From Orychophragmus violaceus (lineage: Eukaryota; Streptophyta; Magnoliopsida; Brassicales; Brassicaceae), in contig CM058238.1 of NCBI GenBank assembly GCA_030180135.1, positions 46,093,765 through 46,157,764 on the forward strand: 64,000 nucleotides of DNA. The letters are read 5' to 3'. Positions 33,625-47,322 of this stretch are shown here, one piece after another. The position numbers and the translations under genes were made by a program. The notes beneath the pieces are model-generated. The model did no database searches, had not been told where the DNA came from, and worked only from the letters and a program-made list of their open reading frames with translations. Positions within the stretch are counted from its first letter, which is position 1. Each line of letters starts with the position of its first letter.

Positions 33625-35557
33625 ATGTTTGGACATAACGACGACATCGATCCTAAGGACAACCCTAGGGTTGATTGTGAAGGAAGTGATCCCGAACTAA
33701 GTGATCACGACGATGAGGAGACCGGGGCACTCAATGGCAAACCGCCACGAGGCTCCAAATCTGGAAAACCCCGAGGAGACGGCGTACATATCCCGCCAGT
33801 CAACGATATGGCAGAGCAAGTCGACCAAGACTCCGTTCTAGCCACTCTAATGGCCAAAATCGATTCCCAAAACGATTTGCTAAAAGATTTTTCGGAAAGA
33901 ATCGACCAATTGCAGACTGAGCATGACAAAATTCGCCCCGATCAACAGTTGAGGAAATCCAAACGTTTCATTCCTCCTAAGGCAAAGGAAAACGTCGTTA
34001 GACGACTAATCTACAATACGCCTGAAGGAGATCTGTACCAAGATCAAGATCTGGACAGCGAACCCAAAAAAGACTCACGCCGAGGGCGAGATGAGGAGGA
34101 TAAGCATGAGCGAGACTCGCATCGAAAACGGGACTTAGATGAACCCAAGCGGGACTCACGTCAAAAATAAGATAGCTCACGTCACGAGCGATACTCGCCT
34201 CATAGAGACCTAGATGATGAATATGAACGAAACAAGCATGATCGCGGCATGACCGAGGTTCATATCACGGAAGAAGCTCGCATCGAGAGCATGACTCGCG
34301 CCGGGATCACCATCACCACGAGCGAGGCACATTCCACGAGGAGATCCATGACACACCTATCTGAGGGGAAAATCATAGCCGGGTCGAGAAACAATTGACC
34401 GAACTCAGAGATACCCTCAAGGAACTCAAGGTCGAGGTTCACAGCGTCAAAGGATCCGCCCCGGATATTGACCGAATCATCGAGGAAACTCAGAGGACGC
34501 GTTTTACTTCATGTATCACGAATACGTACGTCCGACAGAAGGAAAAACTCAAACTACCAACGTACAACGGTACAAAATATCCCACTTCTCACTTGACTAC
34601 TTTCAACATTATGGCGGCGAAAGCAGGATTCTCGTCGACCAGTGAACGCGATATCGGCCTTTGCCAGCTATTCGCTGAAACTCTAGAAGGAGATGCATTG
34701 ACTTGGTTCTCTCGGCTCCAGCCTGAATCAATCGACAGCTTCTCCGACCTGACGCGAGCATTCGTAAGACATCACTTTGCATACGTGAACAAGGATACCT
34801 TGCTGAACACACTGATGTCCATGTCGCAAGAGAAGAAAGAAACACTGCGAGCCTTCATAGATTGCTTCAAGGCAACCATCACGCACGCGGAAGCCCCAGA
34901 TAAGTTTACTATCGCGGCTCTAACAAACGCCGTATGACATGAAACCCCCTTCTACCAAGATCTGCTTCTCAACCCGCCGCTGACCATCGAAGATGCCCTT
35001 CATCGAGCAAACAAATTTATCGAGTTTGATGAGCAAAAAGTGGCCTTGGCTAAGAAATTCAGCTCCACTAAGCAAACCGATAAGAAGGAAGATCGAGAGT
35101 CGCGACAACATTATGAGAAAGGAACGAAGACGACAATGGTGGTCGGAAATTCTGGAAGTTAACGTCCGTCCAAACCTTGGAACAAGTGGAGCAAGGAGGA
35201 CAAGGATACAACACCGCAAACCGCTTCCGAGTCAGAAGAAAAGTATTGCGAGTATCACAAAACTAGCTCGCATAACACTTCAACATGTCGGACCCTCAAA
35301 GATGCGCTATATGCCCGACTCAAGAGCGGTAAGGTTAAGGTGTCTATCGATGAATTGAGAGAAGAATCACAACGAAGCTGAGAAGAACAGGCCGGTGATC
35401 AGTCGCCTAAACAAGGTAAACATCAACGCCGTATAAAGAGCGTAGCTTCGAAACGCGACCATGACGACCAATAGAAAGAAGAGGAAGGAGAAGCCCCTAA
35501 AGCCATGCAAAGAATCAAAATGATAATGGGCGTTTTAATCTCGGTAAATGACTCTGT
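33625..35557 (+). pseudogene. Tat gag of element E, degenerate
   Basis: The first ATG (33625) opens a charged Asp/Lys/Arg-rich N-terminal region that stops at 34170. The gag core resumes in another frame at about 34395-34937, with KLPTYNGTKYP, GDALTWFSRLQP and SFSDLTRAFVRHHF, and ends at a TGA. Downstream, in the original frame, follow remains of the C-terminal part, including a Cys/His finger (KYCEYHKTSSHNTSTC, about 35244) typical of Tat elements. Several frameshifts and stops show it is dead. Athila element D cuts it off at 35557. Confidence 0.8.
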
Positions 35558-35562
35558 AAGGT

Positions 35563-36773
35563 TGATATATCATGGTTTTTACCGGTTTTATGCCATGATA
35601 TAAGTCTGTTTTAGAGTCTATTAGTGTTTCTTTAGAGTCTTTTGCAGGTCTTATTAGGTACACGTACGTTTGGAGCAAAAATGGAGATTGTGGAGCTAAT
35701 TGGAGCACTTTGGAGATTTGACCCGAGAGGTTGTGTTCACTGTCCAGATTTGATGACTGCGTCGATCGTTGCACACCTGCATCGATCGATGCATAGCGTG
35801 TTGGGCCAGACTCTCGGCGGTTTAATGAAGTATGCCAATATTGCAGAAGATGCCCAAAAGTTCCATATTTACACAGAAGCCCCAAGTCGTGTTTTAGCTA
35901 TTTAATTAGGTTTTTAGCTTCAGTTTTAATAACGCTATCATAACTGAGAGCAGAGAGTTTTTAGAGCTTTTGGGGCTGATCTGATCCTGTACTACATTCG
36001 TTTTGGAGAAGTTTTCGAACCCCTTTTATATTCTAATCTCTTTTATGATTGCTATTAATTCATTGATTATGTTTACATCATCTATGTATGAGTAGTTTCA
36101 TAGTTAGGTTTAGGGTTTCTCATAGGGATTTCATGACTTGCAAGATATAATTAATTCAGCTAAGGATTCACATCAATAGATGTTCTTCAAACTAAATTGT
36201 GTTTAATGCTAGTTCTAACCTGATCAATTAGAATCTAGATCTTAGGTTGCTAAATACGACACGACAGTGTGGTTTAGAATCTGAACTATTTAGGTTGAGC
36301 AATTTAATTACTCGCAAAGGAATTTGGTTTAATTAGATTGTGAAAATATCAAACTTGGATTTAAAGCTGGTTTAATCTGTTAGTAGTTGCAAAGGAATTT
36401 GGATTACTGCACTTAGACTTAGAGAATTCTCGCAAAGGAATTTGGTTAATTCTATATCTGTGTTTTGAGTTCTAGAACTGAGTTTAATTAGATCCTGACT
36501 GAATGAATTATCTGCTTGTCTGATTTCCTGAGAACGCCCTAGACTTAGCGCCCTTAGTTTATTGCTTTCAAACAACAACCTGCTACCTGTTTACTTTCTC
36601 GCTTGCTTTTTAATTAAATCAATACAATTTGCTTCTTGTTTTCTCCTAGTTATAATCTCTTTAAGTTCTTAATCTTATCGTTGCCCAGAGTCCTCGTGGA
36701 TTCGATCCCTAAGTACTACAATTGATATACTGTGCACTTGCAGTTAGTATAAGGTAAAACTCGAGACCTATCA
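35563..36773 (+). repeat. 5' LTR of Athila-like element D
   Basis: TGATATATCATGG to GAGACCTATCA. Contains a paired CGATCG palindrome at about 35760-35795. Confidence 0.92.
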
Positions 36774-36779
36774 AGTTTT

Positions 36780-36797
36780 TGGCGCCGTTGCCGGGGA
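36780..36797 (+). other. Primer-binding site of element D
   Basis: TGGCGCCGTTGCCGGGGA, identical to that of element A. Confidence 0.9.
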
Positions 36798-37003
36798 CTC
36801 TTAGAATCTTCGATAGCTTCGAACTTAGTGTTTTTACTAGGATTTTTGTTTTTATTTTTTTGTTTACTGATTTTTATTTTTCTCTGTTTTCTCTCTGTCG
36901 CATGTTTCATAATCGCATAGCATCGACCGTTGCACTTCTTGTGTCGATTGACACTAGGCGATTGGAGTTGAATCGATTGTTGCTTGGCGATTATAGACGG
37001 TTT

Positions 37004-39658
37004 ATGCTGACGCATGATACTAGAAGCAATCCAAACACTAATCTCGTAAACCTCCAACTTGAAGAACTTGCTAGACTAGAGAGGACTAACAGAAGAGTTC
37101 AAAGAGAAAGGATGGTTGTTGAACGTGTGATCATATTGCATGATGCTCAAGGTGTCCTGATGGACCGACACAACAATCCTTACAATGCTGCTGGAGAACC
37201 GTTAGATGCTGAAGGGAATGTCATCCCTGATCCTCCAGAGCAACCACAACCGCAGCAGGAGCAGAACCAAGGCCAAGGACAAGCCCAAGGTAGACAGATG
37301 GTTGTCCATGAGAGGACTTTAACTGACTATAACCGTCCGGATGAGTTCCATGCTAACCGGTCAGCTCTTGTACTTCCTGAATTTGAGAGGAATGATTTTG
37401 AAATCAAAAACGTCTACTACTCTCTCCTGAGGCAGAAAGCCTTCCATGGCTCTCCAAGTGAGCAGCCGATGGATCACATAGATGAGTTCGAGGGCATAGT
37501 CACTGGAATAAAGTACAATGGAGTTAAATACGACTATCTGTTCCTCAAGCTTTTCCCCTACTCTCTGGCTGGAGATGCTGCAGCCTGGCTTAAGCAACTT
37601 CCACCTGGAACGTTTGTTACGTGGGCAGCTCTGAAGAGTGAGTTCCTGCGTCACTTCTATGATGATGCTCGCTCAGACCAGTCCAGGCAGGACATTCTCA
37701 CCTTCACCCAAGGTCCTACAGAGCCTCTTAAGACAGCCTGGATGAGATTCAAGAAATACCAACATGACTGCCCGCACCATGGATTCACTGAGAGAACACT
37801 TTTAGGCATCTTCTTTAGAGGAATAGATCTTCCATATCAGACAGCGCTGGACAATTCTAGCAATGCCAACTTTAACACTAGGACTCCTGCTCAAGCTAAG
37901 CAGTTGATAGACAATCTGGTAAGCAGTAATAGCTGCAAGACCACTGATGAGAGAAGGAAGAAGTCCGGTGGAAAGATGGAGAATTCTAAGATAACTGATA
38001 TTAGATCTAAGCTGGACACAGTTTGCAATCTTCTAGCTGGGAAGAAAGCTGTCCACTTTGCTCAAGATGTTGAGATGATCAATGATGAAGAAGAAGAGCA
38101 GGGAGAGGATGTGAATTACATCGGAGGATCTGGTTTCCAAGGAAACATGTTTGGAAATCAGTCTGGTAACAGGTTCTTCAATGGAGGACAGACGAGTGCT
38201 TTCAACAGCAACCAAAACTCTTATGGGTTTGGACAGACTAGTGGATTTCAGAAGCCTTTCCAGCAAGGTAATCAGAGAACATATGGATCCTCCTCTTACC
38301 AAGCACCTCCTGTAGCTACTACTCATGAGAGTAAGATGGAGGCAATGTTGGAACAGCTGCTGGAAGGACAAACCAAGATTGCTGTGGACTGCAACAAGAA
38401 GTTGGATGTTGTTTATGGGGATCTAAATGGGAAGTTTGAGTCTCTGAACACTCATGTGAAGCAATTGGACACTCAGGTGAGCCAAATTTCAAACTCCATC
38501 AAAGGGAAAGGTGTTGTAGACACCCATATTAAGGCCTGGTCACTGTACGTTGATGATGGATCACATCTAGGTGAAAGATTTGAGCTAAGTACAGCTGAAG
38601 TGGTAGAGGAAGGTGAAATTTCGGATTTTGAGGAAAATCTCTCGGGTAGAATCTGTGAAAATCTGACTGCATCGATCGATGCACCCTTAGCGTCGATCGT
38701 TGCAAGGCGTGGACAGACAGATTCACAGGATTCTTATGACATTGATGCAGATTCAGAGCTTAACAGCTTATTCCCTGGGGTGTCTGAGATAACCCAACAG
38801 GAGATTTATGCACAATCTATTCGCTTATATCCTAAGGTATCAGAAGTGATTCAACAAGAGATTGATGAGCTTAAAGAGCTAGAGAAGATTGGTGAAGAGT
38901 TGGAAGAAATTCCACCGTCTAATGATCCACATTATCACCCTTGTGTGCAGAAATATTTGGGTAAGATGCTGCCTTTGGATGAAGAGCTGAAGGATTGGGT
39001 TATAGTTGTTCCTCAGCATATAAGTGATGTGTTATTGACCAAGGTTCCTAAGAAGCTACCTGATCCTGGGATTTTTGTGCTAAGTTGTTCTATCTTCGAA
39101 GATGGTTTTAAGCGCTCTCTTTGTGATTTAGGAGCTGCTGGAAGTCTTATGCCATACTCTGTGGCAGAGAAGCTGGGTATGATCGATTTTAGACCCACTA
39201 GGACCTCTCTTGTTCTAGCTGATTAGTCGATAAGGATTCCGGAAGGAGTTCTTGAGGACCTCCCGGTGAGAGTTGGAAACTACTATGTTCCAACATATTT
39301 CTTAGTTCTTAAGTACCACAGTGAGCAGGATGATGCTTTGATATTGGGTAGACCATTCCTGGCTACAGCTGGAGCAGTAATAGATGGGAGACACAGTCTG
39401 ATAGATCTCCATCTGGGAGATGAGCCGCTGCATTTTGAGATGGACAAGCTGCGCAAGCCACTGATTGATGGGCAGACCTTCACCATTATGGATGGAGATG
39501 AAGAGCAGTCAAGTCACACTACAGTTTTGGATCCTGGGGAGCAATTTACTCCTTCTTTTCTTGGACAAGTTCATTCTGATACAGCTTACTCTCCGCCTTG
39601 GATGAGGAGAATTGCACAGAAACAATCAAAGTCTCTGTCAGGATCTCACGGTGCCTGA
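37004..39658 (+). pseudogene. Athila gag-protease of element D (one premature stop)
   Basis: From ATG 37004 the frame is open to TAG 39224-39226 and, reading on in the same frame, reaches its natural stop at 39658 (885 codons). An alternative ATG at 36902 is in frame. The gag domain contains NDFEIKNVYYSLLRQKAFHG, DYLFLKLFPYSLAGDAAAWL and FLRHFYDDARSDQSRQDI. The Gly/Asn/Phe-rich region, the coiled segment and the palindrome-encoded linker (ASIDAPLASIVARR) follow. The protease has CDLGAAGSLMPYSVAEKLGM (from about 39121) and ALILGRPFLATAGA. The premature TAG replaces the CAG present in A, inside the protease domain just after it begins. There is no RT. Confidence 0.9.
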
Positions 39659-40505
39659 TTCTTATTCGTCCGGTCAAGCTAATAACCTTAAACAAGCGCT
39701 GAGTGGGAGGCAACCCACTGTTAGGTTTTAGAGCTTTTCTTTTTGATTTTTGGTGTTTTTGTTAGGAAATTACGTTTTGATTTTGTTTTGCTAAGTTTTT
39801 AGATACATAACTCGAGTCTGGAGATGTGTGACGATCGATGCACTTGTGCAACGGTCGTTGCAAGGAGATTTTGACGAAGCGATGGGATCGCATTGTGACG
39901 ATCGTTGCGGTCCTGTGCAGCGGTCGTTGCATTTGGTTTAAATTGCAAAATTAAGGTACGTTGAGCTAAACCGGAATCGACCCGGTTCACAAGCGACGAT
40001 CGTTGCTCATCGGCAACGGTCGTTGCACCCACGATCGAGGTGAGTACCTTAAACCCTTTTCTCCTCTTTTCTTCTCCAGTTCGCCGTCCGTACAACCGAG
40101 ACCCCTATTGCCTAAATCTCTCATTTCTTCATCATTCTTGTTGATTCAAAGTGCTATTCTACTTGTTTTACTTGCTCTATCTAGTCCTCTAACCTATTTA
40201 AGGCGAATCCAAGGTAATGTACCTCACTTTCATGATTTTCGGATTCAATTTTAGGGTTTTTGGAATTAAGAGATTTTGGTTTGAGAATGATGATTCCGTG
40301 CTATAATTAGCTTGATTTAGGTCGATTTATGATGAATGCATGCTGTTCATGGGTTTGATTAACAATTTTAGGCACGAATTGAGGGTTGCTTATCGGCTGT
40401 GAAATCGCCTAGCAACGGTCATTGCACTTGTGCAACGGTCGTTGCTCTACGATTTCACAGGGAGATTTCTGCCGTGACTTACATGTTTAATTATTTTTCT
40501 TGCAG
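39659..40505 (+). other. Spacer between protease and ATHILA ORF in element D
   Basis: Matches the same spacer in A. Palindromes lie at 39832-40040 and 40404-40445. Donor-like GAG|GTGAGT (GT at 40040) and AAG|GTAATG (GT at 40214) precede an acceptor TTTTTCTTGCAG that ends at 40505, directly before the ATG. Confidence 0.75.
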
Positions 40506-41739
40506 ATGCCTCCTCGACCGTCTCGCAAACGCAGAGCCACCGCCGCAGCTGCTACAGCACATCATGCTCCACCACTAGAGTGGTTCCATCGAGAATCACC
40601 ACACCCTGAGGATTATGTGAGAGTTGGTCCGGCAATAGCACTACCTTGGCCCCGAGCAGATATGACAGAGATCCAGTCAGATAGAGAGTGGCCAAATAAC
40701 ATTGCTGAGTTCCTTAAGACTGCTGAGTTCACAGAGCGGCCATTGCTTGAGCAATGGGACGAGTATGACACATTGTTGTACAATGGTTTGTGTGGCATGA
40801 CGCTTAAGCCAACCAAGTTTGCAGATTACTCGACTTGCAGGAGTCTGGGGATAGATGAGCAGGTTCTTGCACTCTGTAGGGGCATTGGTCTGGGGACAAT
40901 GCCAATGCAGCCTTATGAGATGTACCCAGAGTTGGTAAGACAGCTGCTCGCCACCTGCAGAGTGATATACCCTACACCAGACATCAGGAAGGCTTCAGGA
41001 GGTTTCTTTACCTTCATGTGCTTAGGAGCCAGGTATCGGATTCCCCTTCTCGATATCTGCAGGATTTACGGATTCAGCACTGAGCCGCAGCGCATTGCTA
41101 TGTCACTTGAGTGGGACGTGGATGAGGCTCAGTATTTCTGGGAGTGTATCGGCACTGGTCGGTACAACTCAAGGACCACACCGGTGATTCAGGTTAGGCA
41201 TCCGGTTCTTAGATACGTCTTGCGCATCTTGGGATCTACTCTGTTGTGCAAGTTTGAGGCCAACAAGATGCGTAAGAACGAGATGGAGATGCTGTTTATC
41301 GGGCTGAGGGACCAGTTTGAGGATACAGTTCTGAGAGATCCCACTAAGGGACTCAACTTGGGAGCTGTTTTTGCTGATCATCTATGCGAGCTGCAGAAGA
41401 AGCCATTTGATGGCGTGGGCACTGAGAGAGTAGGGAGTCTGCTTACTCCCATTTTCAGACATTGCAGGATTCCCTAAGAGGGAACAAAGCGTAATGACAG
41501 CTTGGAGTTCCTTGATTTCAGTCATCTGCAGAGTGCTACGTGGCTAAGGGAGGGACGAGTATGGGTCTACTACGACCCTGCCACGGTGAAGTGTGGTGTG
41601 GATCTTCCTGCTCTTAGTCTTACACAGATTGATACGCTGGATGCCTTGAGGTTTCAGCCTCCTGAGAGTGAGCAGCGCAGAGTCCCTTCTATGGCTCATC
41701 CGCTGGGAGAGCCTTCTACACGAGCTTCTACCTCCTCTG

Positions 41740-42182
41740 TATTGATCATGAGAAGACCAATGTGTTAAGCTTGTGTATTATCACAAAATGCACAAGTCTT
41801 GCACATTGGTGAAGTGCAAAATTGGGGACTTATGAAAGGACTAAAGAGGCGCCAAAGAGTTGTCAAAGTATGAAGAGTAGTTTGAACAAATATCTAGCCG
41901 TTGGAAGCATGGGAGAGCTGGCGCCAAAAGTGGTCCCAAAGATGGTCCACGCTCTCTCTCTCTCCTGCTGTGGTTCAGATATGGCAGGCTCTTTGTCTTA
42001 TAGCTGATTTGTCCCCTTTCTACTTTAGGTTAAACAATGCTTGTAAGGTTCCCAATATAAGAGCATGTAATCACCAAAATGAATAACAAGTTTTTGAGTC
42101 TCTTATTCTCTTCTCTCTACTTTGCTCCACCATTGGGACTCAAGAACCCTAATTCTATCATGTTCACACTCTAAATCTCTCA
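41740..42182 (+). repeat. 5' LTR of Copia C
   Basis: Begins TATTGATCATG and ends AAATCTCTCA. Its two ends resemble the Copia B LTR, but the interior is different and 200 bp longer. Confidence 0.92.
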
Positions 42183-42194
42183 TGGTATCAGAGC
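42183..42194 (+). other. Primer-binding site of Copia C
   Basis: TGGTATCAGAGC directly after the LTR. Confidence 0.92.
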
Positions 42195-42474
42195 ATTGAT
42201 CTCTATTCTCTCAAATCTCTATCTTATTCTTCACTCTCTCGGTTACTCAATACTCTCGGCTACAAACCCTAATCCTCTCTCTCTTCATTCTTTCGGTTCT
42301 ACAAGCTTTTATACTTCAATGTCTCTCTGTTCTTCACTCATTCTCCTCATTACTCTCTGTTCCAAAACTGGAAACTTGCTCAGACCTCCTTTGTTTCTCG
42401 GTCCAAAACCCTAGAAGCTTGCTTACTCTTCTCGGTCATCCAAGGCTCTCATCTACTCTCTCCGGTTGTTGACA

Positions 42475-45400
42475 ATGGAAGATTCTGCTCATCTCAGTTC
42501 AAGCTTAAGGCCTACTGTTGTCCCTGTTGTGCTCAAAGGTATCAACTATAGGACATGGCAGAGAACCATCAAGACTGCCATTTGTGGAAGAGGTTTGTGG
42601 GATCACATCTTGGAGGACAAAACACCAACTGAAGAAGATGAGACCAAGAAGAAGGATGAGGAAACAAAGAAGGCAGAGGCTAAATGGTTTCAAGAAGATC
42701 AGCTGGTGCTTGGATTTCTCCAAAACTCTCTTGACCCATCCATCCTTGAAGCTTATTCTCATTGTGAGACAGCCAAGTCACTGTGGGATACTCTCAAGAA
42801 GATTTATGGAGATGTTTCAAATCTGAGCAGGGTGTATGAAGTGAAGAAAGCCATAAGTGAGCTGAAACAAGAAGACCATGACTTTACCAAGTATCTTGGG
42901 AAGTTCTCTTCAGCATGGTCTGAACTTGAGATGCTAAGGCCAAGTACTATGAACCCCAAGGTTCTCATTGAGAGAAAGGAGCAAGACAAGATCTTTGGCC
43001 TTCTACTCAACTTGAATCCGGTTTACAATGATGCCATAATGAAGATCCTAAGGGAGACAACACTTCCTGATTTTGAAGAAGTGTGTTCAAGGATCCAAAA
43101 GGAGGAAGGAAACATTGGTTTGTTTGGAGGTAAGGGGGGAGTTGGTGACTGCTAATAAGGTCGGCTTCAAACATGAGGAGAAGAAGGCGGTTGCAGCTTG
43201 TGAACATTGCAAGAGGAAAGGCCACTCCAAGGATAAGTGTTGGATCCTCCATCCCCACCTCAAACCAGACAAGTTCAAGAACTCAAGGGCAAATGCAAAC
43301 ATCTCTCAAGAAGCTGTGAATGAACCTGCCTCTACTTCAGCTCAAGGAGGGGAGCTTGCACTCTACACAGCCACTGAATATGTGAAGAGGAGTGACCTTG
43401 AGGACCTCATCAAGGCCTATGCCTCAAAGCTCTCTGGTATCTCTTTATTTTCACATAAATTGCTTAGTAAAACTGATCATAAGTTTGTAGTAGATTCAGG
43501 AGCTTCTCACCACATGATTAGTGATGCTAAGTTGTTAAAAGATATTAAACCTGCCCTAGGAAGAGTAACTATAGCTGATGGTCAAGGGATTCCTATAATT
43601 GGTACATGAAAGTTGAGATTATTTAACAAGGAAAGTGATGCATTCTATGTTCCTAAGTTTAAATCTAACTTGTTGTCGGTTAAGAGGATCACTAAAGACT
43701 TGAATTGCAATGTTATCTTTGGGCCTAATGATGTCTGTTTTCAGGATATTAAGAATGGAAAGGTTATTGGAAGAGGTGGTACACAAGATGAGCTTTACCT
43801 CCTTGAAGACACTTCTCCAAGCAACTCGGATTCATTAGCTTTTAAATCCTGTTTTTCTTTCAATCAAAATGTCCTATGGCATGCTAGACTAGGACATCCT
43901 CATGCTCGTGCTTTGAACTTAATGTTGCCTAATGTTAGCTTTGATCATTCAACTTGTGAAGCTTGTATTCTTGGCAAACATTGTAGAACTATCTTTCCTA
44001 AATCAACTACTATCTATGAACATTGCTTTGATCTTGTGCATTCTGATGTTTGGACTTCACCTTGTCTTTCTAGAGATAGGAACAAGTATTTTGTGACCTT
44101 CATAGATGAAAAATCAAAATATACTTGGGTAACATTGCTTCCATCTAAAGATAGGGTGTTTGATGCATTTCTAAACTTTCAAAACTATGTTACTAATCAG
44201 TTTAATGCCAAGATTAAAGTGTTTAGATCAGATAATGGAGGAGAGTACACAAGCCAAAGATTCAAAGCTCACTTGAACAAGTATGGGATCCTACATCAAA
44301 CAAGCTGCCCACATACTCCTCAACAAAATGGTGTGGCTGAAAGGAAGAATAGGCATCTAATGGAGGTTGCTAGGTCTATGATGTTCCACACCAATGTTCC
44401 TAAGAGGTTTTGGGGAGATGCAGTGTTGGCAGCATGCTATCTTATCAACAGGATCCCAACTAGAGTCCTTCAAGACATTTCACCATATGAGGTATTGAAC
44501 AAAGCCAAACCATTTATTGAACACTTACGTGTGTTTGGTTGTGTTTGTTTTGTATATATCTCAGGAGATCAAAGGGATAAGCTAGATGCTAAGAGCATAA
44601 GGTGTATGTTCCTTGGATACTCCACAACTCAGAAGGGCTACAAGTGTTTTGATCCAAGCAACAACAGGACCTATGTTTCAAGGGATGTTAAGTTCATTGA
44701 GGGGCAGAAATACTATGAGAAGAGGGATTGGGAAGGTTTGAAGGATCTCTCAAGATCACCTTCTGATTTGGCCACAAGTTTGAAGTATTTGTTAGATCAC
44801 TTGGGCAAAGACACTCCACGGCCAGAAAAGCCTGAAACAACTACCCAAGATGCTCAACAAGAGGATACTGAACCAGCAACACACACACATGAACCGGCTG
44901 AAGCTCAAGAAGACACTCTACCTCAAGATCAGAACCAAGTGGACTTGGATATGAATAAGGATGAGATAGCTTATCAAGAGGCAGTGGGTAATGAGGAGGT
45001 GGTTGATCAACAGGTTCAGCAACTCAGGAGAAGCACAAGGGAAAAGAAAGATCCATCAGAATGGATGAAGACAAGAGTCTACTACAACAACCAAGCAGTA
45101 GCTCATCCTAGTCAGTCTACTTGTTCTATTGACTTGCTACCATCTAGTCACAAGGCCTTTCTTGGAAAGATTGAGCTAAACCAGGTTCCTAAGACTTATG
45201 AGGAGGCTGAGGGTATCAAGGTTTGGATGGATGCAGTAAAGGATGAGAAAGAAGCTATGGAGAGGAACCATACTTGGATTGTAGAGAAGCTGCCGAAAAA
45301 GAAGAAGACTGTTAGCTCTAAATGGGTCTTCACAATCAAGTATAAAAGCAATGGAGACATAGAGAGATACAAGGCAAGGCTAGTAGCAAGGGGATTCACT

Positions 45401-46729
45401 CAAACCTATGGAGAAGACTACACAGATACCTTTGCACCAGTGGCTAAACTTCACACAGTGAGAGTCACATTGAGCTTAGCCACCAATCTCTCATGGAATC
45501 TATGGCAAATGGATGTGAAGAATGCTTTTCTACAAGGTGAACTTGAAGAGGAAGTGTATATGACTCCACCACCAGGATTGAAGCACTTGTGTAAAGATGG
45601 TGAGGTATTGAGGTTGAGAAGGGCGATTTATGGCTTGAAACAATCACCAAGGGCATGGTACCATAAGCTTAGTCACACTCTCATGGACCATGGTTTCAAG
45701 AAGTCTCAATCTGATCACACATTGTTCACGCTTCAAAGTGCCCAAGGAGTGGTGGTAGTTCTGATATATGTGGATGATTTGATTATCACAGGAAGTGATA
45801 ATGATGGGATTCAATCTACAAAGGATTTCCTCAAGAGTTCCTTTGATATTAAAGACCTTGGAGAGTTGAAGTACTTCTTGGGCATTGAAGTTTGCAGATT
45901 CAATGATGGGTTGTTTCTGTCCCAAAGGAAGTATGTTAAGGACTTGTTGACAGAAACAAGTATGCTTGATTGCAAGATTGCAAAGACTCCTCTTGAAGAT
46001 GGCTACCAAGTCAATAGAAAGGGGGAGAAATCAGATGAAGTCAAGTTCAAGGATGTCTCATTGTATAGGAGGCTGGTTGGGAAGCTCATCTACCTCACTC
46101 TCACAAGACCAGATTTATGCTTTGCTGTGAATCAAGTTAGCCAACATATGCAATCACCCACAGTGTATCATTGGAGTTTGATTGAGAGGATACTCAGATA
46201 TCTCAAAGGATCAACTGAACAAGGCATTTGGATGGGTAAGAATGATAGCACAGAGATTGTTGGCTATTGTGATGCAGATTGGGCTGGTGATAAGAGTGAT
46301 AGGAGATCAACAACCGGCTATTGCACCTTCATTGGAGGCAACTTGGTAACTTGGAAGACAAAGAAGCAGAAGGTGGTATCTTGTTCTAGTGCTGAAGCTG
46401 AGTATAGGGCAATGAGGAAGCTTGCAACCGAGCTAACATGGCTGAAGGTTTTGCTTAAGGACTTTGACATAGAGCAATCAAGTCCAATCACCTTCCATTG
46501 TGACAACCAGGCTGCTATTCACATTGCAACCAACTCAGTGTTTCATGAAAGGACAAAACACATTGAGATTGATTGTCACAAGGTGAGGGAGAAGATTGAA
46601 GATGGAACCATTCTGCCTTGTTACACAAAGAGTGAAGATCAGCTTGCAGATATCTTCACAAAGGCGGCCAGTCTTAAGGTTTGCACTCATGTCTTTGGCA
46701 AACTAGGATTGGTGACTATCCATGATTAG
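42475..46729 (+). pseudogene. Copia gag-pol polyprotein of element C (one frameshift, one stop)
   Basis: The frame starts at ATG 42475 and ends at 46729. Domains: UBN2-type gag, CCHC knuckle (CEHCKRKGHSKDKC), protease (VVDSGASHHM), integrase (HHCC finger at about 43877, then DDE residues), reverse transcriptase with YVDDLIITG (about 45765) and RNase H (YCDADW, SSAEAEY, CDNQAA). An additional G in the G-run at about 43133-43139 shifts the frame, and TGA at 43607-43609 replaces the glycine codon GGA of copy B. The remaining 1038-codon frame from 43613 is intact. With only two lesions it died recently and is almost identical in protein to B. Confidence 0.94.
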
Positions 46730-46881
46730 AACTCTCCTGTTTCATGAGCAGCATACTCTTTTTCCCTTGATGTGGTTTTGTCCCAAGTGGTTTTCCACAT
46801 CAAGGTTTTTAATGAGGTGTTGCCATGATCATTCCAAGTTCAGTCTTTAGGGTGATTCCAAAGTCTGAACTTGAGGGGGAG
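46730..46881 (+). other. 3' non-coding end and PPT of Copia C
   Basis: Ends in GAGGGGGAG directly before the 3' LTR. Confidence 0.85.
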
Positions 46882-47322
46882 TATTGATCATGAGAAGACC
46901 AATGTGTTAAGCTTGTGTATTATCACAAAATGCACAAGTCTTGCACATTGGTGAAGTGCAAAATTGGGGACTTATGAAAGGACTAAAGAGGCGCCAAAGA
47001 GTTGTCAAAGTATGAAGAGTAGTTTGAACAAATATCTAGCCGTTGGAAGCATGGGAGAGCTGGCGCCAAAAGTGGTCCCAAAGATGGTCCACGCTCTCTC
47101 TCTCCTGCTGTGGTTCAGATATGGCAGGCTCTTTGTCTTATAGCTGATTTGTCCCCTTTCTACTTTAGGTTAAACAATGCTTGTAAGGTTCCCAATATAA
47201 GAGCATGTAATCACCAGAATGAATAACAAGTTTTTGAGTCTCTTATTCTCTTCTCTCTACTTTGCGCCACCATTGGGACTCAAGAACCCTAATTCTATCA
47301 TGTTCACACTCTAAATCTCTCA
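46882..47322 (+). repeat. 3' LTR of Copia C
   Basis: 441 bp, TATTGATCATG to AAATCTCTCA. Confidence 0.92.

Larger units (their letters stand above)
41740..47322 (+). mobile_element. Copia element C (plus strand)
   Basis: Full-length 5.58-kb element with LTRs of 443 and 441 bp, duplication CTCTG (41735-41739 and 47323-47327), a Met-tRNA primer site and polypurine tract. The LTRs differ by two substitutions and a CT microsatellite unit. Termini are TA...CA. Confidence 0.95.

Noticed and set aside
36779..37003. Gag start upstream of 37004 in element D
   Set aside because: The frame is open back to the primer site, but the first codons are part of the primer-binding site and not an ATG. ATG 36902 is possible but not conserved in element A, so 37004 was preferred.
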